Below are positions 55,038-64,000 of a stretch of DNA of 64,000 nt, one piece after another. The stretch is from Bidens hawaiensis (lineage: Eukaryota; Streptophyta; Magnoliopsida; Asterales; Asteraceae). Position 1 is the stretch's first letter. Every line of letters starts with the position of its first letter. The notes below the pieces were generated by a model. It ran no database searches and was not told where the DNA came from. It was given only the letters and a program-made list of their open reading frames with translations. The stretch covers positions 556,501 through 620,500 of the forward strand of contig JAIQDT010000226.1 of assembly GCA_021521415.1 (NCBI GenBank), given 5' to 3'. The position numbers and the translations under genes were made by a program.

Positions 55038-56070
55038 TCAATTCAACATGTATTTTAATTATTGTAATAAGTTACTGAATACATGTTTTCTTCCATATTT
55101 TCTTTTGTAGAGCTTAATAAGTCTAAACCGATTTATGATCAGGTACGGTTCGGGATCAAAACCTGTTTCTTAACCTGATTTTGATCGGTTTGGGGTTCTG
55201 GTTTACAATGTTTTTATTTCGATTGCCCGGTTTCGGTTCGGTAAACTGCCTATAGTCGATTTCAACCCGATTCAGTTTCGGTTTGTTTTTCGAGTCGTTT
55301 CGGTTATAGAAATGCTTTTGTCCATCTCTAAAGTATAACTATGTATTTATTTTTATTATTATTATTTCAATTCAACATGTATTTTAATTATTTTAATAAG
55401 TTACTGAATACATGTTTTCTTCCATGTTTTCTTTTGTAGAGCTTAATAAGTATAAACCGATTTATGATCGGGTACGGTTCGGGATCAAAACATGTTTCTT
55501 AACCTGATTTTGATCGGTTTGGGGTTCGGGTTTACAATGTTTTTTTTCGATTGGACGGTTTCGGTTCGGTAAACTGCCTATAATCAATTTCAACTCGATT
55601 CAGTTTCGGTTTGTTTTTCGAGTCGTTTCGGTTATAGAAATGCTTTTGTCCATCTCTAAAGTATAACTATGTATTTATTATTATTATTATTATTATTTCA
55701 ATTCAACATGTATTTTAATTATTGTAATAAGTTACTGAATACATGTTTTCTTCCATGTTTTCTTTTGTAGAGCTTAATAAATCTAAACCGATTTATGATC
55801 GGGTACGGTTCGGGATCAAAACCTGTTTCTTAACCTGATTTTGATCGGTTTGGGGTTCGGGTTTACAATGTTTTTTTTCGAATGGCCGGTCTCGGTTCGG
55901 TAATTGCCTATAATCGATTTCAACCCGATTCAGTTTCGGTTTGTTTTTCAAGTCGTTTCGGTTATAGAAATGCTTTTGTCCATCTCTACAGTATAACTAT
56001 GTATTTATTTTTATTATTATTATTTCAATTCAACATGTATTTTAATTATTGTAATAAGTTGCTGAATACA
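54455..56070. repeat. Five-unit tandem array, unit about 330-341 bases
   Basis: Units start at about 54455, 54796, 55137, 55466 and 55797 (GATCGGGTACGGTTCGGGAT), each with TTGATCGGTTTGGGGTTCGG, TCGATTGGCCGGTTTCGGTT and an internal (ATT)n of variable length that explains the size differences. The last unit decays at about 56070. A more diverged unit sits at about 59825-60115. The ORF at 55882 is a chance frame in the last unit. Confidence 0.9.
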
Positions 56071-56453
56071 TCTTTTCCCCCTTTTAAGGTTTTTTTTCCA
56101 TCCATAATCTATCTATTTAAATAATTCCTCAATCCATGCTTTGTTTTTTTTTTTGGCACCGCATGTGCTACAAAACCGGTTTAATTATTATAATTTTTTA
56201 ATTGAAACATAATTTAAATTCAAATTCATTTGAAGATAAAACATATGATTATTTTGTTATCATTTTTAATTGAAACGCGTCTGATTTTGAATTGAAACAC
56301 GTGTGATTTTTTTCTTATCATCATCTAACTCCTTTTTTTTCTCATTTGAGGTTACACTTCTCTTTATTCAGGGAACTGTTACACTACTATATAACAAAGG
56401 ATGCAGGAATACACTTGCATTATACTTTCTGGTGTATGTTAATATCAACCAAC
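56071..56453. other. Spacer before the RPA-like pseudogene
   Basis: AT-rich. GTTACACTACTATATAACAA at about 56367 resembles sequence near plant Helitron 5' parts. Nothing firm. Confidence 0.35.
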
Positions 56454-59150
56454 ATGTCAACATCCAGCAATGAAAATCAACTCTTTGGCAATACCAGGTA
56501 AATTTTATGAAATCATTTATATTAAAATACTAATTGTCGCTATGTAAACTGATTTCTTATTTTGTTCACAGCAAAACAAAGGAAGATGATATTGTGATTA
56601 GTGATTACCATGCTCAACAAACTTGATGTCTCAACAATTGTTTTCAGTGTCAAGGTCCGTATTATTCGGTTTTGGAAAAATATGAGCTACAACGTAGAGG
56701 GTGAAGTTTATATCGTTGAAATGGTTTTAGTGGACGAACAGGTAATCTAATGTGTATTGGTTGAACATATATGTTAAGATTCGCTATATATTTTTAATTA
56801 AATTTTATACTTTTGTTTAAATTGTAGGGAAATAATATGATGGGTAGCATCATTAACGAATATTGGCTGAAATTTAAAACCTTGATTGAACTCAACTCTA
56901 CTATCTTAATTACTAAGGCGTCTCTTGCTGAAAATCGTGCTACCAACAAGTTTATGGGGAATCCAAACAAAGTATCTTTTACTCATGAAACTGATGTTGT
57001 TGAAGTTTACGATTTCTTGGGAGAATCATATGGCTTTACTTTCGCAAGTTTTGAAGATATGAACAACAATAAATTTCATGAGTTTAAAACCGTTGGTTAG
57101 TAACTCCATCTTTTAAATTAATTTCACTTTCATTTTTAATGCAGAATATTAATTTAAACTATTATGGTTACACAGATATTATTGGATACATCACAGGCTC
57201 GGAAAAGCCCACTACTTTTATCGGAAAAGTAGGGACACCCACACCAAAAGTTATCGTCCATCTTGAAGATTTAAAGTTAGTTTTTTTTAAATAATTATGG
57301 TACTTCTTTAAATATTAATTTTTTTCATATTAAATACAGCTTAATTGATATACAGCGGTAATGCTATCAATGTCACATTCTTTGGGGATTATGCTAATCT
57401 GATGACCAATTATATAGCAAATAATCCGACAAGACCAACGTTGTAGTTATCTTTCAATTTGGTAGATTCAAGTTCTGGGAAAGTAAGTTTTAAATTGCTT
57501 TTAACTAATTTCATTTATTTTTAATGTTGTTAATATTATTTTTTATGTTTTTCTGTATTTTCTAACATAAACATTTTAAATGGTTGAATCTTTTGTAGAA
57601 AAGACATGGGCTTCAAACGACTACGTTTATTCAAAGCTTTTCATTGACGATGACATTCAAGACATAATATCATTTAATGTTGCTGCATGAATTTAATGTT
57701 TTCAATACATATTATAACTTTATATTATGTTTAGTACTATAATACTATAATTGTTGTATAGTATATATTTAGGCTGAGTGACCAAACCAATGGACTGACG
57801 GGTTCAAGTCAGAAGTCTATTGCCTCATCTGTCAATTGCTCTGTTGAAGATGATTTCCTTATCAAGACTGGATTTAATAGCATTGCAGAAGTCCATATGA
57901 AAACGGTTACTGTTATTAGTAGTAGACAATTTTATTTTTATATAAAAATCAAACAGTACATAACCAAAATTATTATTTCTGTTATTGTTACAGGTTAGAT
58001 CAGTTTTCATTCCTGGCACCATTAAGTATGTACCACCAACTCAAATTTGGTACTACTTATCTTGCAACACATGTCCAAAGGGGGTTAGAAAGGGCGAAAC
58101 AAAATGCAGTAATCATAAATGCAAAGATAAAGAGTTATCTGCAATCAATAGGTATATAAACAAACTTTAATCCGGTTATAGGTTTGTTGTGAACAATTTT
58201 TTAACAACCTTCTGCACCGTCTATATGCTTCTTTATAATTACTTTTGGAAATTACTATAACAAACCTGTTCATACTAAACCAACGGGACCATTAATTTTT
58301 TTGTTTGAAGGTTTAGAATACTTATACGAGTACAAGATCCTACTAGCATCATAGATTTGACATTATGGGACAGGGAACGGTTAAAATTTTGAAAGTCGCT
58401 GCTAATGATTTGGTCGAAAGTTTTATAAAGGTTTAATATAATTATAATAAGTATATGGAAAGTATCATGGATAACATTATGCTATGCGTTCAGTTTTTAA
58501 TAAATATTTTATGCAGGGTGAGACATCTGAACCATTCCCTGGTGTTTTGAACACTTTATTGAATAAGAAGTTTGCTTATCGATATCAAGAAATATAATGT
58601 GGATAGAAAAGAAACGGGTTTTGAAATTTCTAAATTCTCTGATGATTCAAAGATAATTGACACTCTTGAGAAGAAATTCAACCTACAGCAGGTTACATTC
58701 ATTTTCATATAACTTAGTTATAATAGTATTTTATTTTTTAGTTAAAATATGCATTTCCTGTTTTCTCAACAGAATGAGTTGTCTGACTCCGTGCATATAA
58801 CAAAAGGAGATAGCATTTCTCAAGACACTGTCAATATGAAGGTTCCCTTACATCATTTGTACATTACATTTGAATATTTAATCCTTAAAAGTGTCATTAA
58901 CAACTTCTTTTTTTGTTTTTTTATATAAGGATGCTACGTCGTTCACCGGTGATAATACCACACCCGTGTCATGTAGCAACTCTGTTGTGATGCCCTCAAC
59001 TAATCTAAAGCGCAATTTGGTTGATGTGTATGACGATGATGAAGTGGAACCAAGCAATTGAGGGACAAAAGCAGTGGCAAAGTCTTTGAAAGGCAATAAA
59101 GAAGTTGGCAAGTTTTGAAATCTACTGACTCCAAAAAAGGAAAAGTAATA
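56454..59150 (+). pseudogene. Helitron-type RPA1-like (replication protein A, OB-fold) multi-exon pseudogene
   Basis: Pieces bounded by GT-AG introns match plant RPA 70-kDa/Helitron RPA proteins in order. OB-fold A: 56610-56741 (VRIIRFWKNMSY, VEMVLVDEQ) and 56828-57095 (FTHETDVVEVYD, YGFTFASFEDM). OB-fold B: 57176-57275 (IIGYITGSEK), 57356-57482 (AINVTFFGDYANLM) and 57599-57690. OB-fold C: about 57773-57906 (DDFLIKTGFNSIAEVH) and 57994-58151 with zinc ligands (LSCNTCPKG, CSNHKC). Then about 58310-58435 (LIRVQDP, TLWDRE), about 58517-58691, and a KRNLVDVYDDDE tail near 59010. Frames break near 57441, 58383 and 58578, so it is dead unless these are assembly errors. RPA binds single-stranded DNA. 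Such genes travel with plant Helitrons, in line with the helicase relic at 47 kb. Confidence 0.75.
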
Positions 59151-59420
59151 AGTTGGTTAAGTTTTTAACACAATTATCATTTGGTTTTGGATGTTTCGTA
59201 TGATGTTTTTTAAGACATTTTTCATTTAGTTTTGGATTTTTGTTTTATGATGGTTTTTAAGACAATTATCATTTGATTTTGGATATTTGGTGTGATGGCA
59301 TTCAAGACAATTATCATTTGGTTTTGGCTGTTTGGTGTGTGCAATTATAAATTTATTAAGCAATTACTACATATATTAAATCAAATTTAGTATGAGTTAT
59401 TGGTTCTTTTTTATTTATAA
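59151..59420. other. Short repeats after the RPA-like pseudogene
   Basis: Three imperfect units of about 60 bases (AAGACAATTATCATTTGGTT, TTTTGGATATTTGGTGTGATG) at 59160-59345. Probably non-coding tail of the RPA region. Confidence 0.55.
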
Positions 59421-59575
59421 CTAAACAGGCTATGATTATGACCTTCAATATGTACTAGTTATTGAATATTACTAGATGCGAAAAAATGGGCAGTTTTATA
59501 AACGAGTCGTTTGAATTTAAACAGTTTGTTCAAATGGTTTCACTTTTATATGAAAACAATTATATTATTTTAATT
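59421..59575. repeat. Direct repeat flanking the RPA-like pseudogene, right copy
   Basis: Matches 54318-54435 (AACTAAACAGGCTA, then GATGCGAAAAAATGGGCAG and GTTTGTTCAAATGGTTTCAC). Its distal part is also one arm of the hairpin at 59505-59640. Confidence 0.75.
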
Positions 59576-59640
59576 AATTTAAATTTGAACAAAACTAAAA
59601 AGTGTAACCATTTGAACAAACTGTTTAAATTCAAACCGAC
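59505..59640. repeat. Near-perfect inverted repeat (hairpin), about 42-base arms
   Basis: GTTTGAATTTAAACAGTTTG (59508 on) with its continuation pairs with CAAACTGTTTAAATTCAAAC near 59616-59636. The arms are about 42 bases with only one or two mismatches and are separated by about 47 AT-rich bases. The left copy of the direct repeat (54318-54435) has only one arm. Confidence 0.8.
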
Positions 59641-59824
59641 AGAAGAGCTTTATGCACTGCATCACGTTCCATGTTTTCTTCTGTAGATATGCAATACACT
59701 TCATGTCAAATATATATACACATAAATCTGTGTGTAATGCAACAGCTTTTAAACAAAATATAAAACTATTAAATTTTACCAGCTATGAGAAGTTGAGCAA
59801 GAATATCAACAATCTTGGGAATAT

Positions 59825-60115
59825 GTTAACCTGGTTTTGATCGGTTTGGGTTCGGGTTTGGGAATATGTTAACCTAGATGACATTAGTCTACATTGTTAG
59901 CCTGGTTTTGATCGGTTTGGGTTAGGGTTTTCACCGTTTTTTTTTTCGATTGGCCGGTTTATGTTCGGTAAACCGGTTTTGGGGAGCAAATTACATATCG
60001 GTTCCGAACCTAAGGTTTTAGTCGGTTCCAAACCGGTTTCTACATAATCGATTCAACCCATTCCATTTTCGGTTTGATTTTCGAGTTGTTTCGGTTATAA
60101 AAATGCTTTAAACCA
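59825..60115. repeat. Diverged single unit of the 54455-56070 array
   Basis: TTTTGATCGGTTTGGGTTCG (given twice), TCGATTGGCCGGTTTATG and GTTTCGGTTATAAAAATGC follow the order of the tandem units, with an insertion of CCGGTT-rich sequence. Confidence 0.75.
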
Positions 60116-60679
60116 TCTCTACGCCGGTCCAAAACTATAAAAATCTATATTTTAAAAATAAGTTTTCCATCTTTTTAGTGCATAGTAGTTACAAATTAGA
60201 CCAATTTAAATACAACCACGCTGATCTATATCATGTATATTTAAAGACAATTACCAAACATATTTTTAGAATCAAGATTTTTATAGTTTTGATATGGTGT
60301 AAAACCGACATGTTTTCCTAATAGTTTTTATGTTATTTTGTGCTTAAACGTTAACGAATATCTATAGTTCTTGCGTGAATTTACACTTTTATGTATTTTA
60401 TAGGTCCCATGTTGAAGAGAGCGAGAAAACGAATTAAATGGAGAAAGAATAAGCTAAAACGGAGCTCGGATGAAGCCGGTACGCGCGTACGAAGATAAAC
60501 GAGCTGGAAGTCGAAAAACGTCAGAAAATGGCATGGCCGAGCTACGTGACCAGGTCATACCATTCAAGCAGAATGTGGTGGATTCCAACATGTCCCAAGG
60601 CTGCCAAGAATGTTGAGAAATCATAAAAACGTCTATTTTGTCTTCTAGTGGGCCGTGTGGGCTTGTTATAACCTGTTTT
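60116..60679. other. Intergenic DNA left of element D
   Basis: No gene seen. GGTACGCGCGTACGAAG near 60478-60494 is a short palindrome. The last five bases before the LTR (GTTTT) would be the target duplication if the partner lies beyond the window. Confidence 0.45.
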
Positions 60680-61195
60680 TGTTAGTGCACGGTTTTGCGT
60701 CTAGAGTCTTTGTATTTAACGTTAATGTTTTATTTATGATTTAATGTAATAATAGTTTGTTTATTGAGTTAGTTCGCTAAGATAAAGGCTAGTTCGCTAG
60801 GGGATGTTAGCGAACTAGTCAGTAAATGCATTCCCTCCTGATTCATTAGGGGATGTTAACGAATCAGGGGGTGTTTCGCTAATTTAATGTATGTAACGAA
60901 GGGGAGGCTGGTTCGCTAGGGGATGTTAGCGAACCAGATCACCTTCTATTTATAGTGAACTCCTGTTCACGTTTTGAAGAGAAGTTTTGAGAGTTAATTA
61001 ACGAATGGTTGTCCAAACTCTCTCTCAAGCTTCACCTAATATTATACAGATTATATATTGATAATAGATATACATATATAACACCGAATCAATGTTAATT
61101 ATGAGCTAGATCCTTAATCGTATTAATAGTATAAACACAGATCTGAGATCTGTTCGTTGTTATTGTTATTGATACGAATCATACGGGTTCAAACA
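60680..61195 (+). repeat. Element D 5' LTR
   Basis: TGTTAGTGC...TTCAAACA, 516 bases. The start is set by similarity to the LTR of C, the end by the primer site two bases downstream. TATTTATAG at about 60949 is a likely TATA box. It contains AGTTCGCTAGGGGATGTTAG words, several in inverted pairs (60775-60935). Confidence 0.7.
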
Positions 61196-61197
61196 AG

Positions 61198-61209
61198 TGG
61201 TATCAGAGC
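61198..61209 (+). other. Primer-binding site of element D
   Basis: TGGTATCAGAGC, complement of initiator Met tRNA, two bases after the LTR. Confidence 0.9.
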
Positions 61210-62290
61210 TGTTGGTGCTCATACACTTGATTTCATGTTGATTTTGTTATCGTTTTTATTAAATTTTCTGTTTAAGAGGTTTTGAATCAATTTGTGTTTG
61301 AATTGGTTGAATTATGGACGGATTGGATTGAGTTTGTGTTGGTTAAGGTATTGGCTAGGTTCGGATTAGAGGAATTGAGATTTGATTTGGATTTGTGTTG
61401 TTTGGTATTGATTTCGGTTTAAGTCCGAAACAGAGTATTGTTATTGGATAAATTGGTTGAGTAATTGAAATCGTTCGGTCACGAGGTTTAGTGTACTGGA
61501 TTCGGAATTGGTTTACGAGGATTTTGGTAGGTAGATTGTGCGATTTGGTTGAATAACGAAGTCGTATTACGGATTTAACAATTCTGGGTTTCTGGGTTGA
61601 TCTTCATAATTTCTGGAAAATTATGTTGAATGATTGAAGATTTGAAGATGAACGTAATTCGTTATCATCTGTATGGTGATTCGTTAGATGTTTCATCTTG
61701 ATTCGTTATCTGAATTTGTCAATTCGTTACCCATTTTAAGTAGTTCCCTAGCCTGTTCGTTATAGTGACTGATTTGCCTAATCTAATTCGTGTGACACGC
61801 GTCCAACTTGGGATTTGTGTCCTAACAACCTTTGCCACGTGGCATAAGGTGTCAGAGTTTGTTACAAACGGTTGTAACAACCTGATTCGCTATAGTGTGA
61901 TTCGCTAATCCACTGTAGCTGATTCGCTAAGTATTCCTTAGTGATTCGCTAAGTTTATTTTGGCGATTCGTTACTGATTATCATCTGATTCGCTAAACTA
62001 ATCATTTGTGATTCGCTAAACTAATCCTTTGTGATTCGTTTGGTCAATTCGTTAAGTTGACTTGTGATTCGCTAAGTTTGACTTGTGATTCGCTAAGTTG
62101 ACTTGTGATTCGCTAAACCTTCATCTCATTCGTTATCTGTTTCGCCATTTGGTCAATCTTAACCTTGTTAAGAGTTGATTCGTTAAACACTGTTCACAGT
62201 TTGCTATAATTGTTCACAGTTCGCTATAACTGTTCACAGATTGTTAAATTTTATTTGTTACACCCTTTAAATTTTTGAAACTTTTCAAAG
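61210..62290. other. Leader of element D with GATTCGCTAA array
   Basis: Untranslated. From about 61655 to 62230 there are some twenty variants of GATTCGCTAA/TTCGTTA (for example GTGATTCGCTAAGTTGACTT repeated). Spacing is irregular, about 15-35 bases. The motif family is that of element C and of the LTR of A (GCGAA/TTCGC core). Confidence 0.75.
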
Positions 62291-64000
62291 ATGGCCGGTA
62301 TGTATGCATTAGCTTCTCAAAACATGTTAATGCAACAGATGTTGCAACTTGATACCGAGATAGGTTCGCATTCTAAATGTCCAAGATTGATGAAGTTCAG
62401 TGACTTTGCCAAGTGGGAACCTCGGTTTCGTGCACATTTAGGATCTGTTCATCCTGATTGCTCTTACTGTCTTGATGAAGTTTATGTGGCACCAATGATT
62501 GGTGATGATACTATTGGGTATACTCCTAAAGTTGTTTCTCAATACTCACAAGAAGAGAAGAAAGCTTTAGAAATCGAGATAAAAGCCTATTCTACTCTGA
62601 CTATGGCATTACCAGAAAATATCTTTCATCAAGTTGGTAGTATCAAGAGATGTGCGTCTTTATTTCAACATCTGCGTATGAGAAGCATGGGAAACACAGC
62701 TGAGAGTAAGAAAGTGATGCTCAAGTTTCAGTTTCGAAACTTTAATCTATTTAAGGGAGAAACAGTTGAAGAGATGACTAAAAGATTTAGTCATTTAATT
62801 GCTGAAATGGACAAGATGAAAATGAAAATTTCTGAAAGGGATAAAATTGACACTATTAAAAGTGTGCTTCCAAGTTCTTACTCAACATTTCTAATGGTCT
62901 TGAAATAAAATGACTATTTCTTGAATGAAGACTTGACGGCACTTGAATTTTTACAAAAGATCGAAGCCAGAGAGTATGATCTTAAGTGTCAAAAATCCTC
63001 CAAAGAAAATCAAGATCCAGCTTTCTATGGTGGAAGTATGCCTCTTAGTTCAACGATCTCTCCAATCACTGCTTTTCTTACTCATGCTGCAAGTGAACAA
63101 GAATCAACTATGGTTAATGATCCAAAAGTTTGTTTTTACTCTGCTGGTAATTCGGGTGGTTCTGGAAGTTCAACTAATACAAATCCATTTGCTATACCAC
63201 GTAGTGTTAATATGAAGGAAGCTGAGCAAAACTTTGCTTTTCTGACGACTTTTATGTCTTCATATGAAAACTTAGTGAGTAGTAAGATTGCCACAAGTGA
63301 TTTAAAAGATGAGGACTATGATCAGATAGATCCAGATGATCTAGAAATCATAGATTTAAAATGGAACATGGCTATGATCGTCCTTAAAGTTAAAAGATTC
63401 ATGCAGAGAACTGGAAAAGATCTTCCAGCTTTAAACAAGAAGTTGGGTTTTGACAAATTAAAAGTAAAGTGTTATAATTGTCAAGAATTTGGGCATTTCG
63501 CAAAGGAATGTGACAAACCAAGGAAAGAATACACTGGTTATCGTGGTCAAAATCAAAATGCTTCTTCTTCACGAGGAAGTGATGCTGAAAAGAAATCATA
63601 TTCTTCTACAACACAAGCAATGTTAGCAGATGGAACTGATTGGTCACAACGGTTAGTATGCAATGATGTTTAAGCAAATTTGGCTATGTTTGGATTACAC
63701 AATGATTGTCAAGATGCAACTGCTAGTGAGATTTCTTCCGATAATGATTCTGGATCTGATTCTGACGACTCTCGCGACAAGTCTTCCGAATCAATGTTTG
63801 CTTGCATGGCCAAAATCAATGAGGTTAGTAACTCTATTTCTGCTACTTCATCTGTTAAGGTATCATGTGTTGATTGTGAATCTAACAAATCTAAGTTAGA
63901 AGCTTTGAAAAACCAAAATGATTGTCTTATACGAGAAATTGCGTCTCTGAAAGATACTTATCGACAATCTCTTGAATCTCAAATGAGATCTCGAGAAAAG
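62291..64000 (+). pseudogene. Element D Gag (two in-frame stops, runs off window)
   Basis: Starts MAGMYALASQNMLMQQ. A copia Gag domain follows (KFSDFAKWEPRFRAHLG, KAYSTLTMALPENIFHQV, FRNFNLFKGETVEEMTKR). A TAA at 62906 comes just before NDYFLNEDLTALEFLQKIE, which continues in the same frame. Then come the DYDQIDPDDLEIIDLKWNMAM block shared with Gag of element C, a basic KVKRFMQRTGK stretch and the zinc knuckle CYNCQEFGHFAKEC (about residue 395). A second TAA at 63671 falls before ANLAMFG. The frame then stays open, with acidic Ser/Asp-rich sequence and a coiled coil to the edge. Both stops fit CAA-to-TAA changes. Confidence 0.85.

Larger units (their letters stand above)
60680..64000 (+). mobile_element. 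Element D: Ty1/copia Sirevirus, 5' part
   Basis: A 5' LTR (60680-61195), Met-tRNA primer site, about 1.1-kb leader and a Sirevirus-type gag reach the window edge. The LTR start TGTTAGTGCACGG parallels TGTTGGTGCATAG of element C. Two in-frame TAA codons in gag show it is an older, non-functional copy. The right LTR is outside the window, so age and duplication cannot be determined. Confidence 0.82.

Overview
This is a repeat-dense stretch of a plant nuclear genome. It contains spliced genes, several LTR-retrotransposon lineages, AT microsatellites and MITE-like foldbacks, and there is no bacterial-style gene organisation. The Sirevirus post-pol ORFs and the Helitron-type RPA gene look to me like those of a eudicot with a large genome. 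Asteraceae is my best guess, made from memory of similar elements and not proven by anything here.

Layout. (1) 1-~8240: right-hand part of a decayed Tat-lineage Ty3/gypsy element E (plus strand; RT end, RNase H, second RNase H, integrase, 3' LTR). Between pol and the 3' LTR an antisense gene with seven predicted exons (6901 to 3364) reads open for 1030 codons, with matching splice phases and a TATA box. (2) ~8240-12249: non-coding DNA with three related foldback elements separated by (AT)n tracts. (3) 12250-44728: a three-level nest. Element A (Ty3/gypsy chromovirus-like, minus, decayed) has element B (Ty3/gypsy, Tekay/Del-like, plus, 2991-bp LTRs) inserted in its left LTR with ACTTG target duplication. 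B in turn has element C (Ty1/copia Sirevirus, minus, 431-bp LTRs) inserted in its protease region with GTTCG duplication. LTR differences counted by eye are about 40 in 2991 for B and 4 in 431 for C, in keeping with the nesting order. (4) 44729-60679: AT-rich DNA with a Helitron helicase relic, a large AGCTT-rich foldback, a non-autonomous transposon holding a tRNA-like segment, a GTE-type bromodomain/NET gene copy with a premature stop, a five-unit tandem array, and a spliced Helitron-type RPA1-like pseudogene. (5) 60680-64000: the 5' end of another Sirevirus, D (plus), running off the window.

How it fits together. No intact host housekeeping gene is visible. The only host-type coding sequence is the GTE copy, which has a nonsense codon just upstream of its bromodomain. 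The transposon genes are mostly broken, by C-to-T type nonsense changes in A, D, E and possibly B, and by frameshifts in A, C, E and the RPA copy. The exceptions that remain open are the antisense gene of E, the gag and the two post-pol ORFs of C, and the small leader ORF of B. A motif built on GCGAA/TTCGC recurs in arrays in the LTRs and leaders of elements A, C and D, although A belongs to a different superfamily from C and D.
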